In this document: positions 16,066 through 24,993 of the stretch, piece after piece
How positions within the stretch are numbered: the first letter of the stretch is position 1
How the letters are laid out: each line of letters starts with the position of its first letter
NCBI GenBank assembly: GCA_902604565.1
Contig: CACKZF010000006.1
Location: 1 to 42,680 of the forward strand
DNA length: 42,680 bases
Origin: an uncultured Pelagibacteraceae bacterium
GTDB lineage: Bacteria > Pseudomonadota > Alphaproteobacteria > Pelagibacterales > Pelagibacteraceae
Reading direction: 5' to 3'
The notes under the pieces: model-generated
Seen by the model: only the letters and a program-made list of their open reading frames with translations
Database searches by the model: none
What the model was told of the DNA's origin: nothing
Made by a program: the position numbers and the translations under genes

Positions 16066-16839
16066 ATGATCAATGCAACAGACTCTAAAGGTACATTCTA
16101 TAAACTAAATCAAAAAGAAGGAATTCCAATAGTATTTATTCATGGCGTGGGTCTTGATCATAATATTTGGGATCCACAAATTGATGAATTTGATAATACA
16201 GTTTTAATTTATGATATTCTTGGACATGGTAGAACACCTTTAAATAAAGAAAAAATAAGTTTTGATGATTTTTCAGATCAAATAATTGATCTAATTGATG
16301 AATTAAAATTTGATAAAATTCACCTTGTTGGATTTTCAATAGGCTCATTGATTGCAAGAAACTTTGGTACGAAATTTAGTGATAGATTGAAATCCCTAAC
16401 ATTGTTGTGCTCAATATTTAATAGATCTAATGATGAACAAAAAATAGTAAATGAAAGGTTTGAGCAGACAAAAAAAGATCAAAAACTTACAAAAGACGCG
16501 CTCAAAAGATGGTTTAATAAGGATTTTATTGAAAAAAATCCTCTAATTTCAGATAAAATCATCACAATTCTTAATAATAATAATATGGATAACTTTATTA
16601 AAGTTTACTCATTATTTGTAAATCACAAAGATAACGAAAAATTTGAAAATATTAATGTTAAAACACTTGTGATGACTGGAGAAGGTGATGTCGGCTCAAC
16701 TCCAGAAATGACCGATAATCTGAGTAAAAAAATTAAAAATTCTGAAGCAAAAATAATACCTATGGGTAAACATCTGTGTAGTATTGAATGCTCTTATGAT
16801 GTAAATAAAGCAATTAAAGATCATATAAAAAATGCCTGA
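16066..16839 (+). CDS. Alpha/beta hydrolase, paralogue of the one at 2392
   Basis: A 257-residue alpha/beta hydrolase. HGVGLDHNIW (26-35) forms the oxyanion region, GFSIGS with S91 is the nucleophile elbow, TGEGDVGSTP carries the acid and GKHLCSIE the histidine. RWFNKDFIEKNP and TGE-D-G-STP match the paralogue at 2392-3162 in position and sequence. The C-terminal region after the catalytic His is shorter in hydrophobic residues than usual. Its end overlaps the aldehyde dehydrogenase start by eight bases. It probably hydrolyses an ester, lactone or amide intermediate produced by the LLM monooxygenase of this operon. Confidence 0.83.
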   Translation: MINATDSKGTFYKLNQKEGIPIVFIHGVGLDHNIWDPQIDEFDNTVLIYDILGHGRTPLNKEKISFDDFSDQIIDLIDELKFDKIHLVGFSIGSLIARNFGTKFSDRLKSLTLLCSIFNRSNDEQKIVNERFEQTKKDQKLTKDALKRWFNKDFIEKNPLISDKIITILNNNNMDNFIKVYSLFVNHKDNEKFENINVKTLVMTGEGDVGSTPEMTDNLSKKIKNSEAKIIPMGKHLCSIECSYDVNKAIKDHIKNA

Positions 16840-18313
16840 ATTGAAAAAATACAAAATGTTTATAGGAGGAGAATGGGTTGACTCCGACACTAAAAAAACT
16901 TTTGAAACTTTAAATCCAGAGGATAATAAACCATGGGCTATTGTTCCTGAGGCAAGTGCTTCTGATGTAGATAAAGCAGTTCAAGCAGCTCAAAAAGCCT
17001 TTGAAGGAGATTGGCCTAAAATATTACCGCGTGAAAGAGCAAAGTTTCTAAGAGCTATTGGAAATAAGCTTAGAGATAACGCAGAATTACTTGGAAAAAT
17101 TGAAACTATAGATACTGGAAAACTTTATAGAGAAACAAATAAACAGGCAAATTATATTGCTGAGTATTACGATTATTATGCTGGTATGGCAGACAAGGTC
17201 GAAGGTACAGTTCTACCAATAGATAAACCAAATATCCAAGCTATAACTTCAAGAATACCTATTGGTGTTATTGCTGCGATTGTTCCATGGAATTCTCAAA
17301 TGTTTTTAACAGCAACAAAACTTGCACCTGCTTTAGCAATGGGAAATACTGTGGTTATTAAATCCTCTGAACTTGCACCAGCAGTAATGTTTGAATTTGC
17401 AAAATTGATAGAGGAAACTGGTATTCCTAAAGGAGTAGTAAATGTTATTACAGGTTTTGGAGATCCATGTGGAAAAGCTTTAACTACACATAATTTAGTT
17501 GAAAAAGTTGCTTTTACGGGAGGGCCCGAAACTGCAAGACATATTATTAGAAATTCTGCAGAAAATTTATCAGAAGTAAGCTTAGAACTTGGAGGAAAAA
17601 GTCCTGTTGCAGTATTTGATGATGCTCATCAAGAAAATGCTGTTAATGGAATTACTGCAGGAATATTTGGAGCTAGCGGACAGAGTTGTATTGCTGGTTC
17701 AAGGCTATATCTTCAAAGAGGAATTTACGATGAGTTCCTTGATAAACTCACAAAAAGAGCTGAAAAAATAAAAATTGGTGCTCCCATGGATCCAGACACA
17801 GAAATGGGACCTTTGAGTAATTATAAACAGTTAGAAATTATTGAAAAAAACATAAAAAAAACCACTGAACAGGGGGGGAAAATAAAATGTGGTGGTGAAA
17901 GGCATCCATTTTCAAATGAGGGATACTACTTTCCTCCCACAATAATTGAATGTGATAATCACAACCTTCCAACTGCAGAAAATGAGCTTTTTGGACCAGT
18001 TTTATCAGTTATGAAGTTTGATACAGAAAATGAGGTAATAGAGAAAATGAACGATAATCAATATGGATTATCTTCTGGAGTTTATACTAGTGACTTCTCT
18101 AGAGGTCTAAGAGTTTCTAATGCAATTAGAGCAGGTATAACGTTTGTAAATACCTATCGATTGATTTCTCCTTCAGCACCTTTTGGTGGAATTAAAGATA
18201 GTGGATATGGAAAGGAAGCGGGAATGGACTCAATAAAGGATTATACTAGAGTTAAGACAACTTGGTATTACACATCTGATGAACCAACTTTAGATCCTTT
18301 CTCTATAAGATAA
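16832..18313 (+). CDS. NAD(P)-dependent aldehyde dehydrogenase
   Basis: A 493-residue ALDH superfamily enzyme with all expected parts: PWNSQM (152-157), the cofactor loop VAFTGGPETARH (226-237), general base E252 in LELGGKSP and nucleophile C286 in GQSCIAGS, and the C-terminal PFGGIKDSGYGKEAG. It oxidises an aldehyde to the acid. Length and motifs resemble betaine aldehyde and 5-carboxymethyl-2-hydroxymuconate semialdehyde dehydrogenases. It overlaps the hydrolase gene, so it likely handles an aldehyde formed in this operon. A role as the betaine aldehyde dehydrogenase missing beside the betA-like gene is possible, but the operon context argues for a dedicated substrate. Confidence 0.87.
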   Translation: MPELKKYKMFIGGEWVDSDTKKTFETLNPEDNKPWAIVPEASASDVDKAVQAAQKAFEGDWPKILPRERAKFLRAIGNKLRDNAELLGKIETIDTGKLYRETNKQANYIAEYYDYYAGMADKVEGTVLPIDKPNIQAITSRIPIGVIAAIVPWNSQMFLTATKLAPALAMGNTVVIKSSELAPAVMFEFAKLIEETGIPKGVVNVITGFGDPCGKALTTHNLVEKVAFTGGPETARHIIRNSAENLSEVSLELGGKSPVAVFDDAHQENAVNGITAGIFGASGQSCIAGSRLYLQRGIYDEFLDKLTKRAEKIKIGAPMDPDTEMGPLSNYKQLEIIEKNIKKTTEQGGKIKCGGERHPFSNEGYYFPPTIIECDNHNLPTAENELFGPVLSVMKFDTENEVIEKMNDNQYGLSSGVYTSDFSRGLRVSNAIRAGITFVNTYRLISPSAPFGGIKDSGYGKEAGMDSIKDYTRVKTTWYYTSDEPTLDPFSIR

Positions 18314-18316
18314 TTT

Positions 18317-19174
18317 TTGTCTGCAAAACATACTTTACTTATTTTATTTGTTGTATTTTTATTAGGAAGTGCATATCCAACTGGTAAGCTTGGATTGAAC
18401 GACACTATTCCACCAATTCTTTTTGGTTCATTAAGAATGGCTATTGTTTTTATTTGTTTAATTCCATTTTTTAAAATTCAAAGTATAGATAACAAATATA
18501 TTATTCCTTTGATTGGGTTTTCATTATGTTTTGGTGTTGCAGTGAATATGTTTTTATATTTATCTATAAATGCATCAAGTATACTTGCACCAATTACAAT
18601 AGGTGCTCAACTTTCAATTCCCTTTGGGATTATATTAAGCTCAATATTTTTAAATGAAAAAATAAGTTATAAGAAATGGATATTAATTATGATATCTTTT
18701 TTTGGTATTATCATACTTGCATTTGACCCAAAAGTAATCGAGGAAATAATAGGGTCACTTCTTATTTGTGGTATGGCTTTTTTTTATGGACTATCCCAAG
18801 TATTTTCAAGATATTTAAAAGAATTAGATGTTAAATTTACTAATACTATAATGAGCTTTACTGGATTTATAATTTTAATAATATTGTCTGCAATATTTGA
18901 GGGAAATACATTTCAAACAATAAAAAATATAAGTTTAGGAAGTTGGTTCACAGTTTTATACGCTGGAGCAATTATTTCTTTGCTTGGACATTTAATGATG
19001 TTCTATCTTTATAAATTTTATCCTCTTGATATGGTATTACCATTCTACGCTTTATTCCCTGTATTTGGTTTAATCCTTACTTTTTTTATTTTTGGTGAGA
19101 TTCCATCTCTAGTAACAGTAATTGGAGGAATAATTGTCATTACTTCAGTGTTTTTTGCTCAAAAAATGAGATGA
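18317..19174 (+). CDS. EamA/DMT family transporter
   Basis: A 285-residue membrane protein with about ten hydrophobic segments. LLGSAYPTGKLGLNDTIPPI (14-33) and the second-half motif YKFYPLDMVLPFYALFPVFG are typical of EamA transporters. The frame starts with TTG at 18317, three bases after the aldehyde dehydrogenase stop; no better start lies nearby. As last gene of the LLM-TPP operon it probably moves the substrate or a product of the pathway. A weak hairpin, AATGAGA/TCTCATT at 19165-19184, spans its stop codon without a T tract. Confidence 0.78.
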   Translation: MSAKHTLLILFVVFLLGSAYPTGKLGLNDTIPPILFGSLRMAIVFICLIPFFKIQSIDNKYIIPLIGFSLCFGVAVNMFLYLSINASSILAPITIGAQLSIPFGIILSSIFLNEKISYKKWILIMISFFGIIILAFDPKVIEEIIGSLLICGMAFFYGLSQVFSRYLKELDVKFTNTIMSFTGFIILIILSAIFEGNTFQTIKNISLGSWFTVLYAGAIISLLGHLMMFYLYKFYPLDMVLPFYALFPVFGLILTFFIFGEIPSLVTVIGGIIVITSVFFAQKMR

Positions 19175-19222
19175 TTTTCTCATTGAAAATTAAAATCAAT
19201 AGGATTTAATTTTGTTTATATA

Positions 19223-19236
19223 AATTGTTAACAATT
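19223..19236. promoter_or_regulatory. Perfect 14-base palindrome upstream of the binding-protein gene
   Basis: AATTGTTAACAATT is fully self-complementary and lies just upstream of the Shine-Dalgarno-like GAGGG (19238-19242) of the LivK-like gene at 19248. Its position fits an operator or a promoter-overlapping site for a helix-turn-helix repressor. No matching copy was noticed elsewhere in the window, and A/T-rich palindromes arise by chance, so the call is weak. Confidence 0.3.
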
Positions 19237-19247
19237 AGAGGGAATAT

Positions 19248-20438
19248 ATGAAAAAACTAGTATTAGCGATGTTTGTATTTGTTTCTTGCTTTGCAACTAA
19301 AGCATACTCAGATGGACATGGCATTAAAATGGGAATTATTTTAGGATTTACAGGTCCTATTGAATCCCTAACTCCAGCAATGGCTGCATCTGCAGAGCTT
19401 GCATTTAAAGAAGCTTCAGACTCAGGTTCATTACTTGGAGGAAAGAAAATTTCTGTTGAGAGAGCAGATTCAACTTGTGTTGACTCAGCTGCTGCAACAG
19501 CTGCTGCAGAAGGTTTAATATCTGGCGGTGTAGTAGCAATTATGGGTGCTGATTGTTCTGGTGTAACTGGAGCTATTGCAACTAACGTTGCTGTTCCAAA
19601 TGGTGTAGTTATGATTTCACCATCAGCTACTTCTCCAGGATTAACTGATCTAAATGATAATGGATATTTCTTTAGAACTGCTCCATCTGACGCAAGAGGT
19701 GGTCAAGTATTAGCAGATATTACTAAAGATAGAAAAGTTAAAAGTATTGCAGTTACACACACTAACAACGACTACGGCAAAGGTTTAGCAGATGTATATG
19801 TTGCAGCTGTTAAAGCTCATGGAATAAACGTAACAGTTGTTACAGCTCATGAAGAAGGTAAAGGAGACTACGGTGCTGAAGTTGCAACATTGGCAGCAGC
19901 AGGTGGCGATGCTTTAGCTGTGTTAGGTTACTTAGACCAAGCTGGTGGAAGTATCATTGATGGTTCATTAGACTCAGGTGCGTTTGACGTATTTGTTTTA
20001 TCTGATGGAATGATCGGTGACTCTTTAACTGACAGATTCGGAAATGATCTAAACAAATCATTTGGATCTTTGCCAGGATCAATGGGTAAAGGTGCTACAA
20101 TATTTAAAGGTGTAGCTGGTGGAGCAGGAATTGATTCATCTGGACCTTATACTTCAGAGTCTTACGATGCAGCAGCATTAATAGTTTTAGCTATGCAAGC
20201 AGGTGGTAAAGCTGATCGAGCTACAGTTCAAGCAAATGTAATGTCAGTTGCAAATGCTCCAGGAGAAAAAATATATCCAGGAGAATTAAAAAAAGCATTA
20301 GATTTACTTGCTAGCGGTAAAGCAGTTAACTACGAAGGTGCATCTAGTGTTGAATTTACTGATGTTGGAGAAGCATCAGGTGCCTTTATTGAAAAAGAAA
20401 TTAAAGGTGGAAAATTCAAAGACAAAAAACAAAGATAA
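19248..20438 (+). CDS. LivK-like ABC transporter substrate-binding protein
   Basis: A 396-residue periplasmic binding protein (type 1, Leu/Ile/Val-binding group). A signal peptide of about 21 residues (hydrophobic LVLAMFVFVSCFA, then KAYS) precedes the mature start DGHGIKMGIILGFTGPIES. The segments IMGADCSGVTGA, VMISPSATSPGL and TNNDYGKGLA match the ligand-binding lobes. It is richer in G+C and alanine than its neighbours, typical of highly expressed genes. It has its own leader and ends in a strong terminator, so it is expressed as a single gene. The permease set it serves is most likely the convergent LIV-1 cluster at 21103-24987, which has no binding protein of its own. The ligand could be an amino acid or amide. 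Confidence 0.87.
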   Translation: MKKLVLAMFVFVSCFATKAYSDGHGIKMGIILGFTGPIESLTPAMAASAELAFKEASDSGSLLGGKKISVERADSTCVDSAAATAAAEGLISGGVVAIMGADCSGVTGAIATNVAVPNGVVMISPSATSPGLTDLNDNGYFFRTAPSDARGGQVLADITKDRKVKSIAVTHTNNDYGKGLADVYVAAVKAHGINVTVVTAHEEGKGDYGAEVATLAAAGGDALAVLGYLDQAGGSIIDGSLDSGAFDVFVLSDGMIGDSLTDRFGNDLNKSFGSLPGSMGKGATIFKGVAGGAGIDSSGPYTSESYDAAALIVLAMQAGGKADRATVQANVMSVANAPGEKIYPGELKKALDLLASGKAVNYEGASSVEFTDVGEASGAFIEKEIKGGKFKDKKQR

Positions 20439-20452
20439 TATTTGTTAAATTT

Positions 20453-20486
20453 AACTCCAGCGGTGAAAGCTGCTGGAGTTTTTTTT
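20453..20486 (+). terminator. Rho-independent terminator after the LivK-like gene
   Basis: A nine-base-pair stem, AACTCCAGC (20453-20461) with GCTGGAGTT (20472-20480), has a ten-base loop and runs straight into a T tract (20479-20486). It lies 14 bases past the stop codon of the binding-protein gene. The LysE gene on the other strand ends at 20485, so the structure separates two convergent transcripts. Confidence 0.88.
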
Positions 20487-21093
20487 ATTTTAGAATACTC
20501 ATAAAAACATAAACTGATAGCAAGGTCATGAAGAGGACTATAGAATAATTAATTGTTTTCCATAGTCTTTCACTACTTATATAATTAGATAAGAATTTTG
20601 AGAGATATCCTAGTATAAAAAAGAAAAGAAATGATGAAAATGATGCTCCAATACCAAAAAGGTATTTTTGAGTTATTAAAAAATCTTTAGAAAAGTTACC
20701 TAAAAAAAATACCGTATCTGAATACACATGTGGATTTAAGTAAGTAAAACCAAGTGTTTTAAGAACTGTAGAGATAAAAGTATTTCTATCAGAATTTTTA
20801 TTAATCGAAATTTGATTATTAATCGACTTTAATTTCCTCCAGATAAAATTTATTAAAAACAAAAGAAGGAGAAGATTTAATATGAGTTCTATTAATGGTG
20901 AAAAAAAACTCTGGAAATGATGAAATAGAAATATTCCTAAAAAAATAAGTATAAAATCAGATAATGAACAGATTAAGCAAACAATAAATACATGTTTCTT
21001 TTTAAGACCTTGTTCAATTACAAATATATTTTGTGCTCCAATTGCTAGGATTAAACTAAGACCTGTAAGAAAACCAAAAATTAAATAGCTCAC
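20485..21093 (-). CDS. LysE/ArgO-type amino acid exporter
   Basis: A 202-residue membrane protein with about six hydrophobic segments. The N-terminal LILAIGAQNIFVIEQGLKKK (14-33) is the LysE/ArgO signature, and GFTYLNPHVYSDTVFFLG (115-132) supplies the conserved NPH motif of the second half. These proteins export lysine or arginine when intracellular levels rise. It is the last gene of the LIV-1 operon, nine bases after the LivM gene, so uptake and overflow export of amino acids appear to be co-expressed. No LysG-type regulator is adjacent. Confidence 0.88.
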   Translation of the reverse strand: MSYLIFGFLTGLSLILAIGAQNIFVIEQGLKKKHVFIVCLICSLSDFILIFLGIFLFHHFQSFFSPLIELILNLLLLLFLINFIWRKLKSINNQISINKNSDRNTFISTVLKTLGFTYLNPHVYSDTVFFLGNFSKDFLITQKYLFGIGASFSSFLFFFILGYLSKFLSNYISSERLWKTINYSIVLFMTLLSVYVFMSILK

Positions 21094-21102
21094 TTTTCAA
21101 GA

Positions 21103-22473
21103 TTATTGTTTAATAATCTTTTCAGGAATTATGCCCTGAGGTCTAAATCTCATTATTAAAAGAAGACCTATTCCAACTAATAAAAATCTAAAATACGGTG
21201 CACTATTTATTAAATGAATTTTTATCTCATTTGTTTCTGGAAGATGTGCAGTAAATAGATTTATAAAAAATAATGCAATTGGTGCAGCTTCTACCCATAA
21301 AAACCAAACTACAAAACCACCAAGAATTGCTCCAAAATTATTACCTGTTCCACCTACAATTACCATCACCCATATAACAAATGTATATCTCATAGGTCGG
21401 TAACTTCCTGGTGTAAATAACCCATCATTAGTTACCATCATTGCTCCTGCTATTCCAACAATGGCTGAACCTAAGATAAATATAAATAAATGCTGTTTAA
21501 CAACATTCTTTCCCATTGCACTTGCCGCTTCTTCATTATCTCTTATGGCTCTCATCATTCTTCCCCAGGGTGAATAAAGTGCTTTTTGAGTAACTAACAA
21601 TAAAATAATAACTACTACTAAAAATAACCCAGCAAAACAAAGTTTTACATAAATTGAAGACGCATCTATTACTAATTGGTTTAAAAGGTCTTGTCTTTCC
21701 GTAAGTGAGTTGGTTAATGATAATTTTGTATTATGAAGTTTTTCAACTAGGTTTATAAACCATGGTGATGTCTGTAAATCTATCTCATAAGGAGCAGGTC
21801 TCTTTAATCCTATAACATTTTTTACACCCCTCGCTAACCAATCCTCATGTTTAATAATTGAAACAACTATTTCTGCTATTAATAAGGTTGCTATGGCTAG
21901 ATAATCTGCTCTTAAACCTAATGCAACTTTTCCAACTATAAATGCTAAACCAGCTGCAAAAAAACCACCAACAATCCAAGAGAATAAAACTGGCATTCCT
22001 AATCCACCTAAAAAACCAGTTTTAGCTGGCTCAACAGCCTCTATTAATTCGATGGCTGGTCCTGAAATTATTTTGATAAGCAAAAGCCCAACTATAATTA
22101 TTCCTGCAACTAAGTAGTTTCTTTTCTTTGATTTATCTTTGTTTTTGAGAACATATCTTGTAGAAAATATCATTAAAACTATAAGAAGAAGACTCATCAG
22201 CATGTTTACTCCTCCAACACTCCATGCTTCAGAAACTGGAGCAACAGAAACAAGTACTACTGCTAACCCCCCTAAAGCTGTATAGCCCATTATTCCGAAG
22301 TTTATAAGACCTGCATATCCCCATTGAATATTTGCACCCATAGTCATTACAGCTGAAATCATACAATAATTAAAAATTGTCAAAGCAATAGACCAAGACT
22401 GAAAAATACCTACTAAAATTATTAGACCTAACATAATTGAGTAAGCAATAATTATATTTAAGTAATTCTTCAT
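21103..22473 (-). CDS. livM: Branched-chain amino acid-type ABC permease LivM (LIV-1 set)
   Basis: A 456-residue LivM-family permease. YAGLINFGIMGYTALGGLA near 54-72, ALGLRADYLAIATLLIAEIV near 190-209, the EAA-like coupling segment MMRAIRDNEEAASAMGKNV near 315-333, and VGGTGNNFGAILGG match the family. It is about 100 residues longer than common LivM proteins because of two inserts: an extra hydrophobic segment around 100-160 and a polar loop with a possible coiled coil (YEIDLQTSPWFINLVEKLHN onward) around 225-275. Its start overlaps the LivH stop (ATGA). It forms the inner-membrane channel with LivH and the two ATPases upstream. Confidence 0.87.
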   Translation of the reverse strand: MKNYLNIIIAYSIMLGLIILVGIFQSWSIALTIFNYCMISAVMTMGANIQWGYAGLINFGIMGYTALGGLAVVLVSVAPVSEAWSVGGVNMLMSLLLIVLMIFSTRYVLKNKDKSKKRNYLVAGIIIVGLLLIKIISGPAIELIEAVEPAKTGFLGGLGMPVLFSWIVGGFFAAGLAFIVGKVALGLRADYLAIATLLIAEIVVSIIKHEDWLARGVKNVIGLKRPAPYEIDLQTSPWFINLVEKLHNTKLSLTNSLTERQDLLNQLVIDASSIYVKLCFAGLFLVVVIILLLVTQKALYSPWGRMMRAIRDNEEAASAMGKNVVKQHLFIFILGSAIVGIAGAMMVTNDGLFTPGSYRPMRYTFVIWVMVIVGGTGNNFGAILGGFVVWFLWVEAAPIALFFINLFTAHLPETNEIKIHLINSAPYFRFLLVGIGLLLIMRFRPQGIIPEKIIKQ

Positions 22474-23480
22474 ATTTTCTTTCCTTCAAAAATCCCTGAT
22501 GGTCTAAATACCAAAACAATGACCAAAATTGAGAATGATATTGCAAACTTGTAATCTGTAGATAAAAGTTGCATCAAAGAGTTTGGTTCCAGTTGTTCTG
22601 GTAAAATATAAATGAAAAATCTTTTATATGCATAAGTGAGAAATATTTCTGCGAATGCAATTAAATACCCACCAAGAAAAGCACCATAAGGATTACCAAT
22701 ACCTCCAGCTATAGCTGCGGCAAATATAGGAAGCATATTATTAAAATAAACAAAAGGTCTGTAGCTTTTATCTAAGCCATATAATACACCTCCTATAGTA
22801 GCTAAAATTCCTGCAATTATCCAAGTTATAAGAACTACTTTTTTTGGATCTATTCCTGAGAGCAATGCTAAATCCTCGTTATCAGAATAAGCTCTCATAC
22901 TTGTTCCTGTTTTTGTTTTATTTAAAAACCAAAATAAGGTCGCAACTAATATAATAGTTACTACAATAGTAATGATTTGTGTTGATTTGATTGTTAACCC
23001 TTCAGCTAGTCCTGTCAAATCCTTAAATTCTGACGCTTTTAAGATAAATTTTTCCCCATCCATAAATCTTCTATCAGTGGGACCAATAATTATTCTAATA
23101 ATTGCTTGAGTTACGAACATTACACCAATACTAACCATAGCTAATTGCACTGGGGGACTTTTATTTATTCTATAATAACTAAAAACTGTTTTATCTATGA
23201 TGAGCATATAGAATATCATCATTGCAACGGCAAAAGGTATAGTCAGTAAAGCTGTCGGTAAAAAACCAAAACTTATTCCTTTTGATTGCAGATAATAAGT
23301 AAATAAAACTGCAAACATAGTGCCAAAAGACATCATGTCTCCTGTTGCAAAATTAGCAAATCTCAAAATTCCATAAATAAGGGTAACAAATATTGCTCCC
23401 AAAGCTAATTGAGACCCATAGGTTAAGGCAGGTAATATTGTGTAATTCAATAATACAATAATTGCATTGATAAAATCCAT
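22470..23480 (-). CDS. livH: Branched-chain amino acid-type ABC permease LivH (LIV-1 set)
   Basis: A 336-residue inner-membrane permease. ALGAIFVTLIYGILRFANFA (26-45) followed by TGDMMSFGT, and GTSMRAYSDNEDLALLSGID with the EAA-like loop in the second half, are diagnostic of LivH. IAGGIGNPYGAFLGGYL is the conserved segment near the C-terminus. It pairs with LivM at 21103. It follows the LivF gene by two bases. The transported solute is probably an amino acid or related amide, to be decided by the binding protein. Confidence 0.88.
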   Translation of the reverse strand: MDFINAIIVLLNYTILPALTYGSQLALGAIFVTLIYGILRFANFATGDMMSFGTMFAVLFTYYLQSKGISFGFLPTALLTIPFAVAMMIFYMLIIDKTVFSYYRINKSPPVQLAMVSIGVMFVTQAIIRIIIGPTDRRFMDGEKFILKASEFKDLTGLAEGLTIKSTQIITIVVTIILVATLFWFLNKTKTGTSMRAYSDNEDLALLSGIDPKKVVLITWIIAGILATIGGVLYGLDKSYRPFVYFNNMLPIFAAAIAGGIGNPYGAFLGGYLIAFAEIFLTYAYKRFFIYILPEQLEPNSLMQLLSTDYKFAISFSILVIVLVFRPSGIFEGKKI

Positions 23481-23482
23481 AA

Positions 23483-24190
23483 TTAAGCTCCTAAAAATGA
23501 CCTTCTTACCTCTGGATCATTTAACAATTCCTTTCCAGAACCTTCAAATTTATTTTCACCAGTCACTAAAACATAACCACGGTCTGATATGCTAAGTGCT
23601 TGTTTTGCATTCTGCTCTACCATAATTATTGCCACTCCGGTTTTTTTAACTTTAACTATATGTTCGAACAGTTCATCCATCACAATAGGTGAAACACCAG
23701 CAGTTGGTTCATCTAACATTAAAACTGATGGCTGTATCATTAAAGCTCTCCCTAAGGCTACTTGTTGTCTTTGACCACCAGATAATTGTCCAACAACTTG
23801 GTCTCTTTTTTCTGCTAAAATTGGAAATAATTCGTAGATTTGATTAATGACTATATCGATATCATCTTTTCTAAGAAATCCACCTATTTCAAGATTTTCT
23901 CTTACTGTCAATTCTGAAAAAACATTTTTTGTCTGTGGCACAAAAGAGATTCCTCTTTGAACTCTCTCTTGTGGGGAAAATTTGGATATGTCTTGATCTT
24001 CTATAACTACACTTCCAGATTTTAAATTTAATAAACCTAACATTGCTTTCATGGCAGTAGATTTTCCAGCACCATTTGGACCTAGGATTGCAACAATTTC
24101 CCCTTTGTCGACATTAATAGAACAAGAATTAATAATATCTGGACCATCACCATAACCACCTGTCATATTATTTCCCTCAAAAAATGCCAT
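23483..24190 (-). CDS. livF: ABC transporter ATP-binding protein LivF (LIV-1 set)
   Basis: A 235-residue ATPase with Walker A GPNGAGKST (37-45), Q-loop FVPQTKNVF, signature LSGGQRQQVALGRAL, Walker B VLMLDEPTAGVSP and H-loop switch MVEQNAKQAL. The MVEQNA switch region and C-terminal LNDPEVRRSFLGA are hallmarks of LivF. It shares one base with the preceding LivG gene, indicating translational coupling. Acts at the inner membrane with LivG to drive uptake. Confidence 0.92.
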   Translation of the reverse strand: MAFFEGNNMTGGYGDGPDIINSCSINVDKGEIVAILGPNGAGKSTAMKAMLGLLNLKSGSVVIEDQDISKFSPQERVQRGISFVPQTKNVFSELTVRENLEIGGFLRKDDIDIVINQIYELFPILAEKRDQVVGQLSGGQRQQVALGRALMIQPSVLMLDEPTAGVSPIVMDELFEHIVKVKKTGVAIIMVEQNAKQALSISDRGYVLVTGENKFEGSGKELLNDPEVRRSFLGA

Positions 24191-24987
24191 CAGCTGGTTT
24201 CTCCATTAATTTTTTTTCCTCTACCGAGATAGCTTTCTATAACTTGCTCATTTTTTTTTACTTCATCAGAGGTTCCTTCAAATAGAACTGCACCCTCTGA
24301 CATTACAATTACTGGGTCGCACATCCTACTAATGAAATCCATATCGTGTTCAATCATACAAAATGTATAATTTTTTTCTTTATTAAGTCTTAAAATTGCA
24401 GTTCCCAGTTCTTTTAATAGTGTTCTATTAACACCCGCTCCTACTTCATCTAATAAAACTAATTTAGCATCTACCATCATAGTTCTGCCTAATTCTAGTA
24501 ATTTTTTTTGACCTCCTGACAAATTTCCTGCTCTTTCATTAGCTAAGTGCTTTAAATTTAAAAATTCTGCTACATCATAGGCTTTAAGTCTAATTTGTTC
24601 TTCCTCTTCTTTAATAAGTTTAGGCTTTATAAATGCATTTAACAGTATTTCTCCAGTTTGGTTTCCTGGAACCATCATTAAATTTTCTAAGACAGTAAGA
24701 TTAGAGAATTCATGTGCAATTTGAAAAGTTCTTAGAAGACCTTTTGAAAATAATTCATGAGATGGTATATCTGTTATGTTTTCATTATTAAAAAAAACTT
24801 TTCCTTTTGAGGATTTTAAATTTCCTGCAATAAGATTAAATAGCGTGGTTTTTCCAGATCCATTTGGACCAATAATTCCCGTAATTGTTCCTCTTTTAAT
24901 GGTTAATGAACAATCAGATACAGCAGCAAGTCCTCCAAAATATTTTGAGATATTTTCTATTTTCAGAATATTTAAATCTGATGACAT
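24190..24987 (-). CDS. livG: ABC transporter ATP-binding protein LivG (LIV-1 set)
   Basis: A 265-residue ATPase. Walker A is GPNGSGKTT (39-47), the Q-loop segment LLRTFQIAHEF is LivG-like, the signature is LSGGQKKLLELGR, Walker B is KLVLLDEVGAGVN and the switch is MIEHDMDFISRMCD. The usual DEPxAG is DEVGAG, a tolerated variant. It heads the ABC part of the operon, six bases downstream of the ProC-like gene. Confidence 0.92.
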   Translation of the reverse strand: MSSDLNILKIENISKYFGGLAAVSDCSLTIKRGTITGIIGPNGSGKTTLFNLIAGNLKSSKGKVFFNNENITDIPSHELFSKGLLRTFQIAHEFSNLTVLENLMMVPGNQTGEILLNAFIKPKLIKEEEEQIRLKAYDVAEFLNLKHLANERAGNLSGGQKKLLELGRTMMVDAKLVLLDEVGAGVNRTLLKELGTAILRLNKEKNYTFCMIEHDMDFISRMCDPVIVMSEGAVLFEGTSDEVKKNEQVIESYLGRGKKINGETS

Positions 24988-24993
24988 AGAGAA

